A DNA stretch of 64,000 nucleotides from Sporopachydermia quercuum (GCA_001599295.1 BCGN01000009.1:372001-436000); one strand, 5' to 3'. Shown: positions 1 to 10,526, counted from the stretch's first letter. Notes: a model not told the origin generated them from the sequence alone. Made by a program: numbers and translations.

Positions 1-1018
1 CCTATCCCTCAACATGTTGCTTTGGTTATGGATGGCAATAGGACATACGCAAAAAAGAACAATCTCCCATTAAAAGGAGGACATTCTGCTGGGGCAGATT
101 CTCTTTCTTATATACTGGAGATTAGTTTCCGACTGGGTATAGAATGCATTACTGTTTATGCTTTCTCCATTGAGAACTTCAATAGATCTAAGCTTGAGGT
201 TGATACGTTGTTTGATCTGCTGAGATCTAAGATTATTACATTAGCTGATGAGGAGTAAGTACTATTAGACATCAAGTATTTGCATGAGCAACCAAAGGTA
301 GGCATTCCCTTTAGGTTACTGAAGAACTAAAATAACGACGTGTTCTAACATTTCCTTTGTAGCCAAGTACTAAAACAGTTTAATGTCAAACTCCAAGTCT
401 TAGGCGATCGGTCCCTTCTGCCTACTGATATTTTTGAAGCCGTTGAAAGAGCTGAAAGAATAACAGCATCAAATACAGGGTAAGCACTCCAAGAGAACAA
501 TTAGTACTTTGAATTCTTTTCTTACTAACCACTTATATAGGCACACTCTCAATATCTGCTTCCCTTATACCTCTAGAGAAGAAATAACAAGAGCCATCAG
601 AACTACTCTAGAGGATGTAGATAAAGGTGTTATCGAGAAAGATGATATCGATATGAGTACCTTGAACAACCATATGTACACGAAAGGATCGCCACCATTA
701 GATATAATGGTCAGAACAAGCGGACACACAAGATTCAGTGATTTNATGCTTTGGCAAAGCGATGAAGATTGCACAATTGAATTTGTCAATACCTTATGGC
801 CAGAGTTTAGATTTTGGAGCTATTCCAAGATTCTTATCAAATGGGGTTATTATAGAACCCTAGAGTTACTGTAAGCCCTTTTGTCATTGAGAATCTATTT
901 TGTTTTCAACTTACACGATTTATTGTACTGACTATGAATGCTAACGATTAATAGTGAAGCTGAAAAGATGCAAATAAAGAGGCCTGATTTACCCCAAAAC
1001 ATGAAAGCCGAGTCATAG
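1..1018 (+). CDS. RER2: cis-prenyltransferase (dehydrodolichyl diphosphate synthase), 3' part, 4 exons
   Basis: This is the catalytic subunit that extends farnesyl diphosphate with isopentenyl units to make dolichol precursors at the ER. The gene is already open at base 1 (PIPQHVALVMDGNRTYAKK), so its start lies outside the window. Exons read 1-254, 363-479, 541-870 and 955-1018. Introns begin GTAAG and carry TTCTAAC, TACTAAC or TGCTAAC branch points. Family hallmarks are the MDGNR P-loop with its Asp, GGHSAG, the ITVYAFSIENF stretch, and the RTSGHTRFSD..LWQ motif in exon 3. The protein ends QNMKAES. RER2 and SRT1 are paralogues in S. cerevisiae and I cannot separate them here. An N at base 745 is a third codon position. 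Confidence 0.85.
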
Positions 1019-1074
1019 GATTAACTGATCATTAATATATACTTAATTTGATCTATGATTGAATTCTATTGTGT

Positions 1075-1920
1075 TCATTCAATTTTCTCTGATGCTCGCT
1101 TTATTGGCTTTCGTTTAAACTCTGTTGTGGAAATGACTTTCTTCTTTTCCTTCTTTGTCCTTTCTTTTACCTTCGCTTCGTCGATTCTTCTTAGATAGCC
1201 GCTGAATACAACAACTTCTGCTATTACTACNAATATAGTAGAAAATAAAACTAATAATACTCGAGCTGCAGGTGACCAGTTACCTGCACTTGAAGCGCTC
1301 CAGTACCATACGGCATACGCAACAGATCCCGCTGAAACTAAAATATTCACAATAGTTGTTAACTGGTGCCGTAGTTCTTTGGCCATTTGAGACGGCGTCA
1401 ATTCCTCTTCCGGCGTCATTGTGTCATAATTAAATCCATTTCCATTTACCATAAATTTAGACACATTGGGAATAGGTGTATCTTTGATCATTTCTTCGTA
1501 TTGTCTTTCTAAATCTGCATTACGCAGTTTCTTCATTAGTTTTTCAAACTCGGGGGTTTTCTTTTGTTTCTGTACTTTTTCCTTTTGCTTGTATTGAAGA
1601 TATGTTTCCATAATAATTTCTGCGCCTTTTAGCAGTTGCTTCAAAGAGTACTTTTCCGCACTATCGAGATCACCAGTACGAAGAACTTTTGATATTGTAG
1701 TTAGTTGAGGTATCGATAAAATCTGTTTCGATATCTCAGACACTGACTTCTCGGCTTCTTCTGAAAAGGAATCAAACTCATCCCCTTTTTCAGTTCGATT
1801 TTCTTGAATAATTATAGTTCTAACGATTATTTCATCACCAAGCCGAGGACTAGCTTTGACAATACTGTTGTAAAGCTCAAGAGCTGACTGTATTCTCTTC
1901 TTCACTACTATGTTGACCAT
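1075..1920 (-). CDS. VMA12: V-ATPase assembly factor Vma12 (Vph2)
   Basis: An ER membrane protein that, with Vma22 and Vma21, assembles the V0 sector of the vacuolar proton pump. The 281-residue protein starts at the only reasonable ATG (1918-1920). A charged, largely helical cytosolic part includes GDLDSAEKYSLKQLLKGAEI and RNADLERQYEEMIK, which resemble the Vma12/TMEM199 family. Two hydrophobic segments follow at about residues 187-207 and 219-242, then a Lys-rich tail (KERTKKEKKK). This two-membrane-span, C-terminal layout is the family's. It is convergent with the prenyltransferase gene, whose stop lies only 57 bases away. The N in the second membrane segment is at a third codon position. 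Family assignment is from recognition of the sequence, not a search. Confidence 0.8.
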   Translation of the reverse strand: MVNIVVKKRIQSALELYNSIVKASPRLGDEIIVRTIIIQENRTEKGDEFDSFSEEAEKSVSEISKQILSIPQLTTISKVLRTGDLDSAEKYSLKQLLKGAEIIMETYLQYKQKEKVQKQKKTPEFEKLMKKLRNADLERQYEEMIKDTPIPNVSKFMVNGNGFNYDTMTPEEELTPSQMAKELRHQLTTIVNILVSAGSVAYAVWYWSASSAGNWSPAARVLLVLFSTIXVVIAEVVVFSGYLRRIDEAKVKERTKKEKKKVISTTEFKRKPIKRASEKIE

Positions 1921-2910
1921 GTTTGTAGGATACTAGCTTTATTTCAGGGTTATGTTCGATCAGATAGATGGCAATTGCTTCATTGAAAATCAGCCATCAT
2001 AATAATATTTTGTTGTACAGGCAGAATTTAATATTTTTGAATGGCTTCTGGAGAGGACAATTAATAACTTTTGAATCACATATTCTGACAATTGAACAGT
2101 TTGGAAATACAAATAAAGTTCTGATGCTGCAGCAAACATGCATAAAATCCAACTTCAAGTGGTAATGGGGAATAAAGAGAAGAGGGTATACGATTATGTC
2201 GCTATATTTTACTCATTATATAGAGCATGAACTAGGTCTTTGAAAGGACTAATTACGAGATACGTTATAATTATTGAGGTACTGTCTAATAGGGCAAGAT
2301 GATAATACTTTGAGCCACAAATCCTCCATTCTCATTAGGCTTATACTCCGAATGACTGAGCAACATTGAGTATCGTTTGTTCTTGTTCCAGATTTCCAAA
2401 CCATTTAAAGTGCAGGTAATGAATGCATGGTGGTGCATAAAAAGATCCAGTGGTAGAATTGAATCAGGTAAACCAGATTAGCATGCAAAGCAGATTAAAT
2501 ACCAAAGTAGAGATCAAAATGACAATTGATTCTTAAATGATTATATACCTTTCTCTTAATCCTTAAAATATAGTTTACAATCTGTATTTATCCTACTATT
2601 CGACTTACATAATATTCTTCATATTCATGCATCTTCTACATTTACCAGCATATCACATTAAACTGTCTAAAGCAGGGTAACTTTCTTCTCTGTTTGGATT
2701 TTTCAGACTGTCAGAAGAAACTACAGTTTTTCGACCACATTACAAATAAAATCAATCATTCTCACCGCCTTTCGAAGTGTTGATACTAATTTAGTCTCTG
2801 CTTCCTGCCGAAAGTCCAATATTGAATCCCTTTTCATCGACTAAAACCCTATTCAAGGCGTTAATCAATAAGAGCCTTGTTTGACACTGCTTTAGAGCAC
2901 TTTCTCAACA
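1921..2910. other. intergenic, divergent promoter region of VMA12 and the mL50-like gene
   Basis: AT-rich. A 65-codon open frame at 1968-2165 has no recognisable content and lies just upstream of VMA12, so I treat it as chance. No RNA gene or repeat is seen. Confidence 0.5.
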
Positions 2911-3738
2911 ATGTTTCTCAGAAGTGTCTCCAGAACGCAAGTTCGACTGACTAGCCAGAAGTCAGTAGTTTCAACTCTTTCCAAAACTTCAACTTACAAG
3001 ATCGTCAGTGTTAGATACTTCAATCAATCACAAAAGATAGAGGACTTCAGGTCATGGTTTAAACAGCTTTCAAGCTTGAAAAAAGCCAAAGAAGAATCTG
3101 CAGCAGAACCAGAAGTATCCAGTAGAGAACTTATGCATAAACTTGAAGGTACATCATCAAAAGACGAAGAAGCTTTAGATCTCGTGAAGAGTTCTTCGTC
3201 GGAAATCAAGAATGGTCAAGTTACTCAATTACCTATCATAGGACATGTTCCGAAACCCAAAAAGCGTACTATTGCTGACATAGATTTTGATATCAGGAGT
3301 TGGAAGAATGATACGCCTGTAGATAGCATGGCTCAAGTGGATATTATACTATATAGTGCTTATCAGCAAATAATCAGAGGGGTTCCCGAGACAGAAATAC
3401 AATCAGGGACTCAATCAACCGAAAATGAACAATTGGTTTCTCCTGAAGAGTTAGACTATACTTTTGAAAATTTTGACACATTCTTCAACCTTGTTAAGGA
3501 GGTTCAAAAAGCATCAGGTGTAACTATCCCTGATTTGGAAATAACTAAGATGAAAAAGTTTAAAGACTTGAGAAATTACTTTCTTTACAAGGTTATTCGC
3601 GGACCTCATTTCGATGAAAGACAACCTGATGCTGTTTATCTTGACCCTAGTGAATTCGAAGGAACAAATGTTTGTATAGTTCCAGAGAGGAAGAAGGGTG
3701 CTTTCAGAAAGTTGTATAAAGAAGCTCTAAATGCTTGA
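2911..3738 (+). CDS. MRPL13: mitochondrial ribosomal large-subunit protein, mL50 (Mrpl13)-like
   Basis: The 275-residue protein begins with a basic, Ser/Thr-rich, acid-free N terminus (MFLRSVSRTQVRLTSQK), a typical mitochondrial import presequence. A long charged linker follows. The C-terminal third contains FFNLVKEVQKASGVTIPD followed by an MKKFKDLRNYFL helix, the pattern of the acyl-carrier-protein-like fold in mL50 proteins. Length is close to that of yeast Mrpl13. No Ser phosphopantetheine site is evident, as expected for mL50. The call rests on this fold-like pattern and import signal; another mitochondrial matrix protein is possible. Confidence 0.5.
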   Translation: MFLRSVSRTQVRLTSQKSVVSTLSKTSTYKIVSVRYFNQSQKIEDFRSWFKQLSSLKKAKEESAAEPEVSSRELMHKLEGTSSKDEEALDLVKSSSSEIKNGQVTQLPIIGHVPKPKKRTIADIDFDIRSWKNDTPVDSMAQVDIILYSAYQQIIRGVPETEIQSGTQSTENEQLVSPEELDYTFENFDTFFNLVKEVQKASGVTIPDLEITKMKKFKDLRNYFLYKVIRGPHFDERQPDAVYLDPSEFEGTNVCIVPERKKGAFRKLYKEALNA

Positions 3739-4052
3739 ATTGGGTTTTGGTAGATTTTCTAGCATGATTCCATACTAACTTGTATATATAAATATATAAA
3801 ACTCATGAAGACATTTATAACTAACCTAGTTTTACAGATTAACTTANTATCAAAAACTTAAGCATTTCCATTTAATTTATGTGTAGTAAATATTGAGTCC
3901 ATTACATCAATCCAAATTATCATTTTTAGCCAGTTGTTTATATAGGGGAATTGAGAGGGATATTTACTCTTTGAAAGTTTGATTTTGTGATCAAACTTGT
4001 TTCAAACATCTATCTATCCTCTGCCTCATGATCTCTAACAATCATGACTTCC
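3739..4052. other. intergenic between convergent mL50-like gene and SUP35
   Basis: Short AT-rich 3' region shared by two converging genes. Only terminator and polyadenylation function is expected. A single N lies at 3847. Confidence 0.4.
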
Positions 4053-6284
4053 TTACAAAAGCTTGGTAATCTTACCAATAGCAATCGTTTGACCTTGATC
4101 TCTTAAAGTAAATCTACCCAATTGAGGATAATCTTCATATCTTTCAACACAAACAGGAGAATTTGTTTCCAAAACAGCAATAATCTTCATACCCTTCTTT
4201 GCAAATGCAGGAGGTTTCTTAGATTTTCTATTAGTACCTTTTTCTAATTTATGTAATAAAGAGACAAACTGAACTTCTTCGATGGCTGTGTGGACGTGCA
4301 TAACACAAGAAAAACCAGTTGATAAAATGGACTTTAATTCAACGATAGCAACTTGGGCCTCAAATTTTGTGACAGTATTAACAGGATGAGAAATACTTGA
4401 CAGAACAAAACCATTGGAAATATCTTCCTCTTCAATACCTTTCAGTTTCATTCTAACTTGTTCACCACTAAATGCCTGATTAACCTCAGCTTCCGTTTCG
4501 TTGAAAAGTTGTAGTACTTCAACGTTGACTCTGTTAGGCATACATAAAAGACTATTACCTTTCTTTACATGGCCAGATTCGATCTTTCCTTCAACAATAG
4601 TACCCATATCACGCATTTTACCACTAATAGGAAGCATGAAAGGAGCATTGATTTTTCTATCTTCAGGCTTGAGGTTATCAAGGTATTCCAATAAAGAAGG
4701 TCCNTGATACCAGGGGCAAACATTCTCTGGAACTCTGTCTTTCAAACCAGCACCAGTATAACCAGATACAGGCATGAAAGTAACATCAGTCTTCAAGTTA
4801 TAACCAGTAGCTTTCAAGTAATTAGCTAACTTCGAAGTACANTCATCATATCTTTCCTTTGACCATTCAACAGTAGGATCATCCATTTTATTAACCACCA
4901 CAATTAATTTATTCACACCTTGAGTCTTTGCTAACAAAGCATGTTCACGAGTTTGACCACCCTTTTCAAACCCAGTTTCGTATTCACCCTTCCTTGCAGA
5001 TATGACTAAAATACCGACATCAGCTTGGGAAGCACCACCAATCATTTCAGAAACGTACATTTTATGTCCAGGAGCGTCCAAAATTGTGTACCTTCTCTTT
5101 TCAGTTTCAAAATATGCTTTACCGACTTCAATTGTTTTACCGTCGTTACGTTCTTCTTTGTTAGTATCCATAACCCATGAAAGATACCAACCTTGTCTAC
5201 CAGCATCTTTGGCTTCTCTCTCATACTTATCAACAGTACGCTTATCGACAGCACCAGTTAAGTAAAGAATGTTACCTCCCATAGTTGATTTACCGGCATC
5301 TACGTGGCCCATGAAGATGATAGAAATGTGATCTTTTCCTCCAAACATATCGTTGACAACTTCTTCGTCAATTTCTTCTTCTTGTTCTTTTACCAAAGCA
5401 TCAGAAGTTTGTTTGACAAGCTCAGAAGTTCCACTATTTCCACTTGCTTTGGACGAAGCAGGCTCTGCCGGTTTTATTTCTTCTTTACCTGGAACAGCAG
5501 GAACGGCAGGAGTCGGGGTAGATTCTGATCCGTCTTCAGTTTCAGGTTTGCTCTCCCCAGCAGCAGGGGCCTCAACAGGACTTTCTTTTTCTTCCTTAGC
5601 AGTCTCTAGTACTGGCTCCTCTTTCTTTGTTTCTTCCTTCGCTTCTTCCTTTGTTTCAGCGGGCTTCTTAGCGTTACCAATCTTAATGCCAGAACTACTT
5701 CCAATCTTTATGCCGGAACTATTACCAATCTTGATGCCAGAAGAGCTTGCAATCTTTAAAGCAGGCTTAGGTTGAGCTGATGTTGAAGCACTCTTCTTGT
5801 AATCTTCCAAAGTCATAGCTTTTCCCTCTGGTTGATTGTCTTGGGAATCATTGTTGTAACTGTTATAATCATTGTATCCTTTGTTATTGTTGTTCCTATA
5901 ACCACCGCGGTTATTGCTATAGTTGCCTCTATAATTACCTCTGTTATTGTAGTTGTTGTTATAGTTGTTGTTGTTGCTGTTGTAGTTGTTATATCCAGTC
6001 TGCTGCCCTTGTTGGTAGCCACCGGCAGCATATTGGTTGTATTGATTATTATTGTATCCACCTTGTTGACCTTGGTATCCTCCAGCAGTATACTGATTGT
6101 ACTGGCCTTGATTATTATATTGCGCTTGGTATCCACCAGTATTATAACCTGCTCCACCTGGAACAAATGGTTGGGCATTACCAACATTCCATTGTCGCTG
6201 ATCTCTTTGATCACCAGAGCTAATATTAGCTTGGTTCTTCAAATCATCTGCCAATTGGTTGGGGTTGTACTGATTGCTAGACAT
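4053..6284 (-). CDS. SUP35: translation termination factor eRF3 (Sup35) with prion-like N domain
   Basis: The GTPase partner of eRF1 (Sup45) that drives peptide release at stop codons in the cytosol. I choose the ATG at 6284 (MSSNQYNPNQ, like other Sup35 N termini) over a codon eight residues upstream; this gives 743 residues against 685 in S. cerevisiae. The N domain (about 1-155) is rich in Gln, Asn, Tyr and Gly with imperfect NQYxAGGYQ repeats. The M domain (about 156-310) is highly charged and contains tandem SSGIKIG units. The GTPase starts near 320 with GHVDAGKST (G1, about 326-334), then DAPGH (G3) and NKMD (G4); EF-Tu-like beta domains follow to the C terminus. The VVNDMFGGKDHIS junction matches Sup35 closely. 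Two N bases in the coding sequence are at third positions (D/E, Q/H). Confidence 0.96.
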   Translation of the reverse strand: MSSNQYNPNQLADDLKNQANISSGDQRDQRQWNVGNAQPFVPGGAGYNTGGYQAQYNNQGQYNQYTAGGYQGQQGGYNNNQYNQYAAGGYQQGQQTGYNNYNSNNNNYNNNYNNRGNYRGNYSNNRGGYRNNNNKGYNDYNSYNNDSQDNQPEGKAMTLEDYKKSASTSAQPKPALKIASSSGIKIGNSSGIKIGSSSGIKIGNAKKPAETKEEAKEETKKEEPVLETAKEEKESPVEAPAAGESKPETEDGSESTPTPAVPAVPGKEEIKPAEPASSKASGNSGTSELVKQTSDALVKEQEEEIDEEVVNDMFGGKDHISIIFMGHVDAGKSTMGGNILYLTGAVDKRTVDKYEREAKDAGRQGWYLSWVMDTNKEERNDGKTIEVGKAYFETEKRRYTILDAPGHKMYVSEMIGGASQADVGILVISARKGEYETGFEKGGQTREHALLAKTQGVNKLIVVVNKMDDPTVEWSKERYDXCTSKLANYLKATGYNLKTDVTFMPVSGYTGAGLKDRVPENVCPWYXGPSLLEYLDNLKPEDRKINAPFMLPISGKMRDMGTIVEGKIESGHVKKGNSLLCMPNRVNVEVLQLFNETEAEVNQAFSGEQVRMKLKGIEEEDISNGFVLSSISHPVNTVTKFEAQVAIVELKSILSTGFSCVMHVHTAIEEVQFVSLLHKLEKGTNRKSKKPPAFAKKGMKIIAVLETNSPVCVERYEDYPQLGRFTLRDQGQTIAIGKITKLL
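5673..5753 (-). repeat. tandem SSGIKIG repeats in the SUP35 M domain
   Basis: Four consecutive near-copies of a short unit: a diverged first copy (KIASSSG) and then GIKIG-N-SS, GIKIG-S-SS and GIKIGN. The DNA repeats as well (ATTGGTAATAGTTCCGGC-like, with small changes). S. cerevisiae Sup35 has a single related SSSGIKL stretch at the same place, as I recall it. Confidence 0.75.
5859..6131 (-). repeat. Q/N/Y/G-rich imperfect repeats in the SUP35 N domain
   Basis: Within SUP35, units such as NQYTAGGYQGQQGGYNN and NQYAAGGYQQGQQTGYNN recur, followed by an Asn-dominated run (NNNNYNNNYNN) and RG/YR-rich NNRGNYRGNYSNNRGGY. This is the composition of prion-forming oligopeptide repeats in known Sup35 proteins. 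Repeat length could vary between alleles. Confidence 0.85.
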
Positions 6285-7606
6285 GATGTATTTCAATGGT
6301 ACTACCAACTGATTTACTTACTATTCCAAAAATTCCTTGATGTCTCTATTAGCAATACTAATAGTTCAATACCAAATACAATATTACAGACGAAATTTAC
6401 TACAGAAGTAAATACTAGAGAGTTGTCAACTGTAAAAATTACCCAGGTACAGATGTTCTTCTTTCCTCATATTTGATCACCATAAAAGTTTTTCTTTCTC
6501 AATTTTTCAAGTAACCTAGAGTCTCCATTCATCACAACTTAAATATGTAAGGGTGTTAGGCTTTTTGCTTATGTAATCTAATATAATTTACCAATTATGA
6601 TTATGTAATATTTAATTTCGGTCTGGCTCCGCCTTTCGTGCGTCGAATGATGATTCAATTGGGGGTGGGGCTAGCAATGCTGGAACAGCAAATAATGCTA
6701 TGTTCCCTGTTTATCTTTTGGCTTCCCCATTAAAAAGTAAGTTTATGGAATGGTACTTGTCTTGAGTAGTTGAGATGCAATATAAAGCAACAGTTTCTGC
6801 TTTCCAGTTTGATTTCCATCAGGGCATCAGTAAAGATTAGGAGGATCGTTTTATTTATATAACTGACGTCCCAAAAGATCATGNATATTGTTCATTGATT
6901 ACTTTTTATATAAGTGAGGATATTTATTATGACAAGTAGTTATCGAATTGGCTTGATTAAACAGATAGTTGGATATTAGACGATGTTATGGGAACGAAAT
7001 GACACGAATGTCACAGTTTCCGCTTATCCGAGTCTTGATATAGGTCGCAACGGTTACTTCATGACATGACAACTTGACAATAGGAAGCGTCTTCATTGAC
7101 CATAGAAAGATATCAGAGATTGAGACCTATTTATTAAAGTATTCAATTGTATGATATTAGAAAAGAGCAGATTGTTTAGGTAAATATATTGATATTGAGG
7201 AGCAATAAGGAGGGCATAATAATATTGGTTTATCATGTTGAAATTAAAAACATCCTTTTTGGAAGTTCTCTTAAGTAGTAGTATGATTCAACAGTTTTGT
7301 TGTGTATATATTGTAGATTAAATTTCCATAGTATTGATCATGAATCCATATTCTCGATGACTTATTCCCTTATCAAAAAGAACACATATATGAGCTATAG
7401 TGATCTGTACCGGATTATCAGTTGCTTGGTAAGCTACCAGTCATCCGAAAGCCAAGCTCAGGTATCTAAGCTGTCTTTACTGCTTTGTAAGAATCCATCC
7501 ATACTGCTTAATAAGAAATGAGATATGAAATGAAAGTTGTCTTCCACCCTCACAACTTGATCAAACCAACCCAATGAATATATTTAACATCAATAAACAA
7601 TAAATC

Positions 7607-7637
7607 AGAAAGAGAAAGAGAAAGAGAAAGAGAAAGA
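7607..7637. repeat. (AGAAAG)n microsatellite
   Basis: About five perfect hexamer copies in the YAT2-side upstream region. Purine-rich runs of this kind are common nucleosome-depleted elements in yeast promoters. Confidence 0.9.
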
Positions 7638-7936
7638 ATGATAGCTCTTTTCATTCAAATGTAACAGGGATTGATTCACACATTTTCTCCAGATTTTTTC
7701 TCAAGTGCATTTCAGGAAGAAAGAATAAATTATGCATTACTGACAAACTTTTGTCAGCTCCGTTCCTAAAGTTCCCCAGATTTTTGTCACACTTATCTCC
7801 GACTGACTTCGAATCACAAAGTTTATTGCTTCCATCTATCCATTATTCGACTTTTCTGTAGATGACTGAAGCTAATTGGTGACATTCTTGTGTCTTTTCC
7901 TTCTACCCATATAATGGAATGAAGAAGGAAAATGTC

Positions 7937-7944
7937 TATATAAG
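7937..7944 (+). promoter_or_regulatory. TATA element upstream of the YAT2-like gene
   Basis: TATATAAG, matching the yeast TATA(A/T)A(A/T)(A/G) consensus, lies about 240 bases before the ATG at 8184. A pyrimidine-rich stretch lies between it and the ATG. TATA-containing promoters are typical of inducible yeast genes. Inferred from consensus and position only. Confidence 0.4.
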
Positions 7945-8183
7945 AATGAATGTATCCTTAGTTGATAGCTTGTTGATATTAAGTTGAAGAAAGGAAAGTC
8001 CTTGGGTTTATTCTGATCTTGGTTTCTCTCTCTTCTGTTCTTTCATATATAAATTATATCAGTCATATTTTGCTACCGAGTGATCACTGAGACTATTTAC
8101 CAAGTTATTCAGTTCTAGGATAAAAGATATAGAAGATCAAGCATTATTTTNACAAGTAGGACTAGATCGTCACACATAACACA

Positions 8184-10526
8184 ATGACAGGTATCACATT
8201 TCAATACCAGGATCAAATTCCTAAACTTCCTATTCCACCATTAGAAGATACCTGCAAGAATTATCTCAGTGTCTTGAAACCGCTGCAAACAGAGGCTGAA
8301 TATGCTGAGACAGAAGAAGCAGTAAAGAAATTCTTAGAAACATCGGGACCTGTGCTACATAAAGAGTTGATCAAGTATGCGGAAACAAGATCAAGCTACA
8401 TTGAACAATTTTGGTATGATTCCTATCTCAATTACGATTCACCAGTGGTGCTCAACTTGAATCCTTTCTTCTTGTTAGAAGATGATCCAACACCAGCCCA
8501 AGCATCTCAAGTAAAGAGAGCTGCTGCTTTGACTACTTCTTCTTTGAGATTTATTAGGGCTTTAAGAAGAGAGGAATTGCCTCCTGACATGATTAGGGGC
8601 AAACCCTTATGTATGTACCAATACTCAAGATTGTTTGGTAGTTCCAGAATTCCCACAAGTACAGGATGTGTGATGCAGTCAGATACTACTGCTAGACATA
8701 TTGTCGTCTTGTGTCATTCTCAATTTTACTGGTTTGATGTTTTGGATGATAATAATGATTTAATCATGACGGAAAAGGACTTGGCATTAAACTTCCAAAC
8801 GATTATTGATGATGCTATTAAGACACCAATTTCCGAAGCTGCTAAAAATGCTTTTGGAGTACTTACAACTGAAAACAGAAGAGTCTGGGCCTCTATCAGA
8901 GACAACTTAACTAAAGAAGAGGATACCATTAACTGTGAAAATGTTAAGGTGATTGATTCTGCTTTATTTGTAGTGTGTCTTGATCATATTAGTCTTGAAT
9001 CATTACCTGAATTAGCAAGAAACATGCTTTGCGGAAGCTCTGATTTACTACAAGGTGTGCAAGTAGGTACTTGTACCAATAGATGGTACGACAAACTTCA
9101 AATTATTGTAACAAAGAATGCTAGAGCTGGTATCAATTTCGAACATACTGGTGTTGACGGTCATACTGTGTTAAGATATGTCTCTGATGTGTATACAGAT
9201 TCGATTCTGAGATTTGCCAAAGCTATTAATGGTAAATCACCTTCTTTATGGGCATCTGTTTCACCAGATCCATCCAAAAGAGATCCTAACTCTTTTGGTG
9301 ATGTTTCAACTACTCCTAGGAAATTGGAATTTGATATGACTTCGGAACTTTTATTGACTCTTCGTTTTGCTGAAACTAGATTGGCAGATTTGATTCAACA
9401 GAATGAATTTGAATGCTTGGAATTTCAATCTTACGGTATGAATTACATCAAGCAAATGGGTTTCTCTCCTGATGCTTTTGTTCAAATGGGGTTCCAAGCA
9501 GCTTATTATGCTTTGTATGGTAAAGTTGAATCTACATACGAACCTGCTATGACAAAGGCTTTTCTTCATGGTAGAACTGAAGCTATTAGATCAGTTTCCG
9601 AAGAATCTTTGGCATTTGTTCGTAAATTCTGTGAAGACGCACCTGCTTCTGATAAGATGGAGTTTTTGAAGAAAGCATGTGAAAAGCATACCGAGCGTAC
9701 TAGAAAATGTTCTGCTGGTTTAGGACAAGATAGACATCTCTATGCTTTATTTTGTATTTGGAAGCGATACTTGGACCTAGGAAGTGAGGATGTTTCTAGT
9801 GGAGTAAGCTCTGATACTGATACTGATTCGGAAGATGAATCTGGTTCAGGATCAAAGAGTGCTACTGGGGCCAATGGAAATGCTAATGGTAAGCAGTTGA
9901 TTTCCCCTGATATTATACCACCTATTTTTGATGATCCTGGTTGGGACAAAATAAATAATACGATGCTTTCTACCTCTAACTGTGGTAATCCTTCATTAAG
10001 GCTATTTGGGTTTGGTCCTACTTCTTCTGAAGGTTTTGGGTTAGGATATATCATCAAAGAAGACTCAATCACTGTATGTGCATCTTCTAAGCATAGACAA
10101 ACTAAGAGATATTTGGATACCTTGAGTAACTATTACGTATCTATTAGGCAAATGTATCGTGAATCACAACCAAAGAAACCTTCACTTGGTACTACTAGAG
10201 CCAGATCTCATGAGAGATCTATTCCTCAGTATGCTCCATCCAGTAATGGTGCTGCAAGTCCTAGTAGTATTCCATTGACGCCAAGTGTTACCCGAGTTCA
10301 TGGTGAAAGATTGGGTAGAACTGTCAGTGCAGTTGAAACTAATAACTCTTCTCAGAAAAAGGAAGAAAAGGATGCTTTGAACTACCTACTTGGTGGTTAT
10401 GGTTACTTTGATGTTGGTGATAGTGAAATCAGATCTAGAGGTCCATCTCCAGATCCACCTTATGGTAGACGTGCAAGCCTTTCTAGAAAAGAGATTGGTC
10501 GTAAATTACGTCTTGCGGAATATTAG
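8184..10526 (+). CDS. YAT2: carnitine O-acetyltransferase, Yat2-like
   Basis: Transfers acetyl groups between CoA and carnitine, moving acetyl units between compartments during growth on acetate, ethanol or fatty acids. The 780-residue protein has the choline/carnitine acyltransferase fold: LPIPPLEDTCKNYL at the N terminus, RGKPLCMYQYSRLFGSSRIP, the catalytic His321 in NFEHTGVDGHTV, the STS motif at 596-598, and GFGPTSSEGFGLGY. There is no mitochondrial presequence and no C-terminal peroxisomal SKL, which suggests the cytosolic Yat2 type rather than Cat2. After about residue 655 comes a Ser-rich, low-complexity extension ending in a PKA-like RRASLS site, and an acidic Ser/Asp insert sits near 535-555. 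Both suggest regulation by phosphorylation. Yat1 is the main alternative. Confidence 0.75.
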   Translation: MTGITFQYQDQIPKLPIPPLEDTCKNYLSVLKPLQTEAEYAETEEAVKKFLETSGPVLHKELIKYAETRSSYIEQFWYDSYLNYDSPVVLNLNPFFLLEDDPTPAQASQVKRAAALTTSSLRFIRALRREELPPDMIRGKPLCMYQYSRLFGSSRIPTSTGCVMQSDTTARHIVVLCHSQFYWFDVLDDNNDLIMTEKDLALNFQTIIDDAIKTPISEAAKNAFGVLTTENRRVWASIRDNLTKEEDTINCENVKVIDSALFVVCLDHISLESLPELARNMLCGSSDLLQGVQVGTCTNRWYDKLQIIVTKNARAGINFEHTGVDGHTVLRYVSDVYTDSILRFAKAINGKSPSLWASVSPDPSKRDPNSFGDVSTTPRKLEFDMTSELLLTLRFAETRLADLIQQNEFECLEFQSYGMNYIKQMGFSPDAFVQMGFQAAYYALYGKVESTYEPAMTKAFLHGRTEAIRSVSEESLAFVRKFCEDAPASDKMEFLKKACEKHTERTRKCSAGLGQDRHLYALFCIWKRYLDLGSEDVSSGVSSDTDTDSEDESGSGSKSATGANGNANGKQLISPDIIPPIFDDPGWDKINNTMLSTSNCGNPSLRLFGFGPTSSEGFGLGYIIKEDSITVCASSKHRQTKRYLDTLSNYYVSIRQMYRESQPKKPSLGTTRARSHERSIPQYAPSSNGAASPSSIPLTPSVTRVHGERLGRTVSAVETNNSSQKKEEKDALNYLLGGYGYFDVGDSEIRSRGPSPDPPYGRRASLSRKEIGRKLRLAEY

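Larger units (their letters stand above)
6285..8183. other. long intergenic region, divergent promoters of SUP35 and YAT2-like gene
   Basis: About 1.9 kb with no supportable gene; a 74-codon open frame at 7297-7521 resembles nothing known. It holds a G-rich run GGGGGTGGGG at 6661, the AGAAAG microsatellite at 7607-7637 and a TATA element at 7937. Such a long, complex upstream region fits a carbon-source-regulated gene on the YAT2 side. Confidence 0.4.

Noticed and set aside
5832-6476. 214-codon plus-strand frame opposite the SUP35 N domain
   Set aside because: Pure Val/Ile/Ser low complexity, exactly what the antisense of Asn/Tyr/Gln repeats produces.
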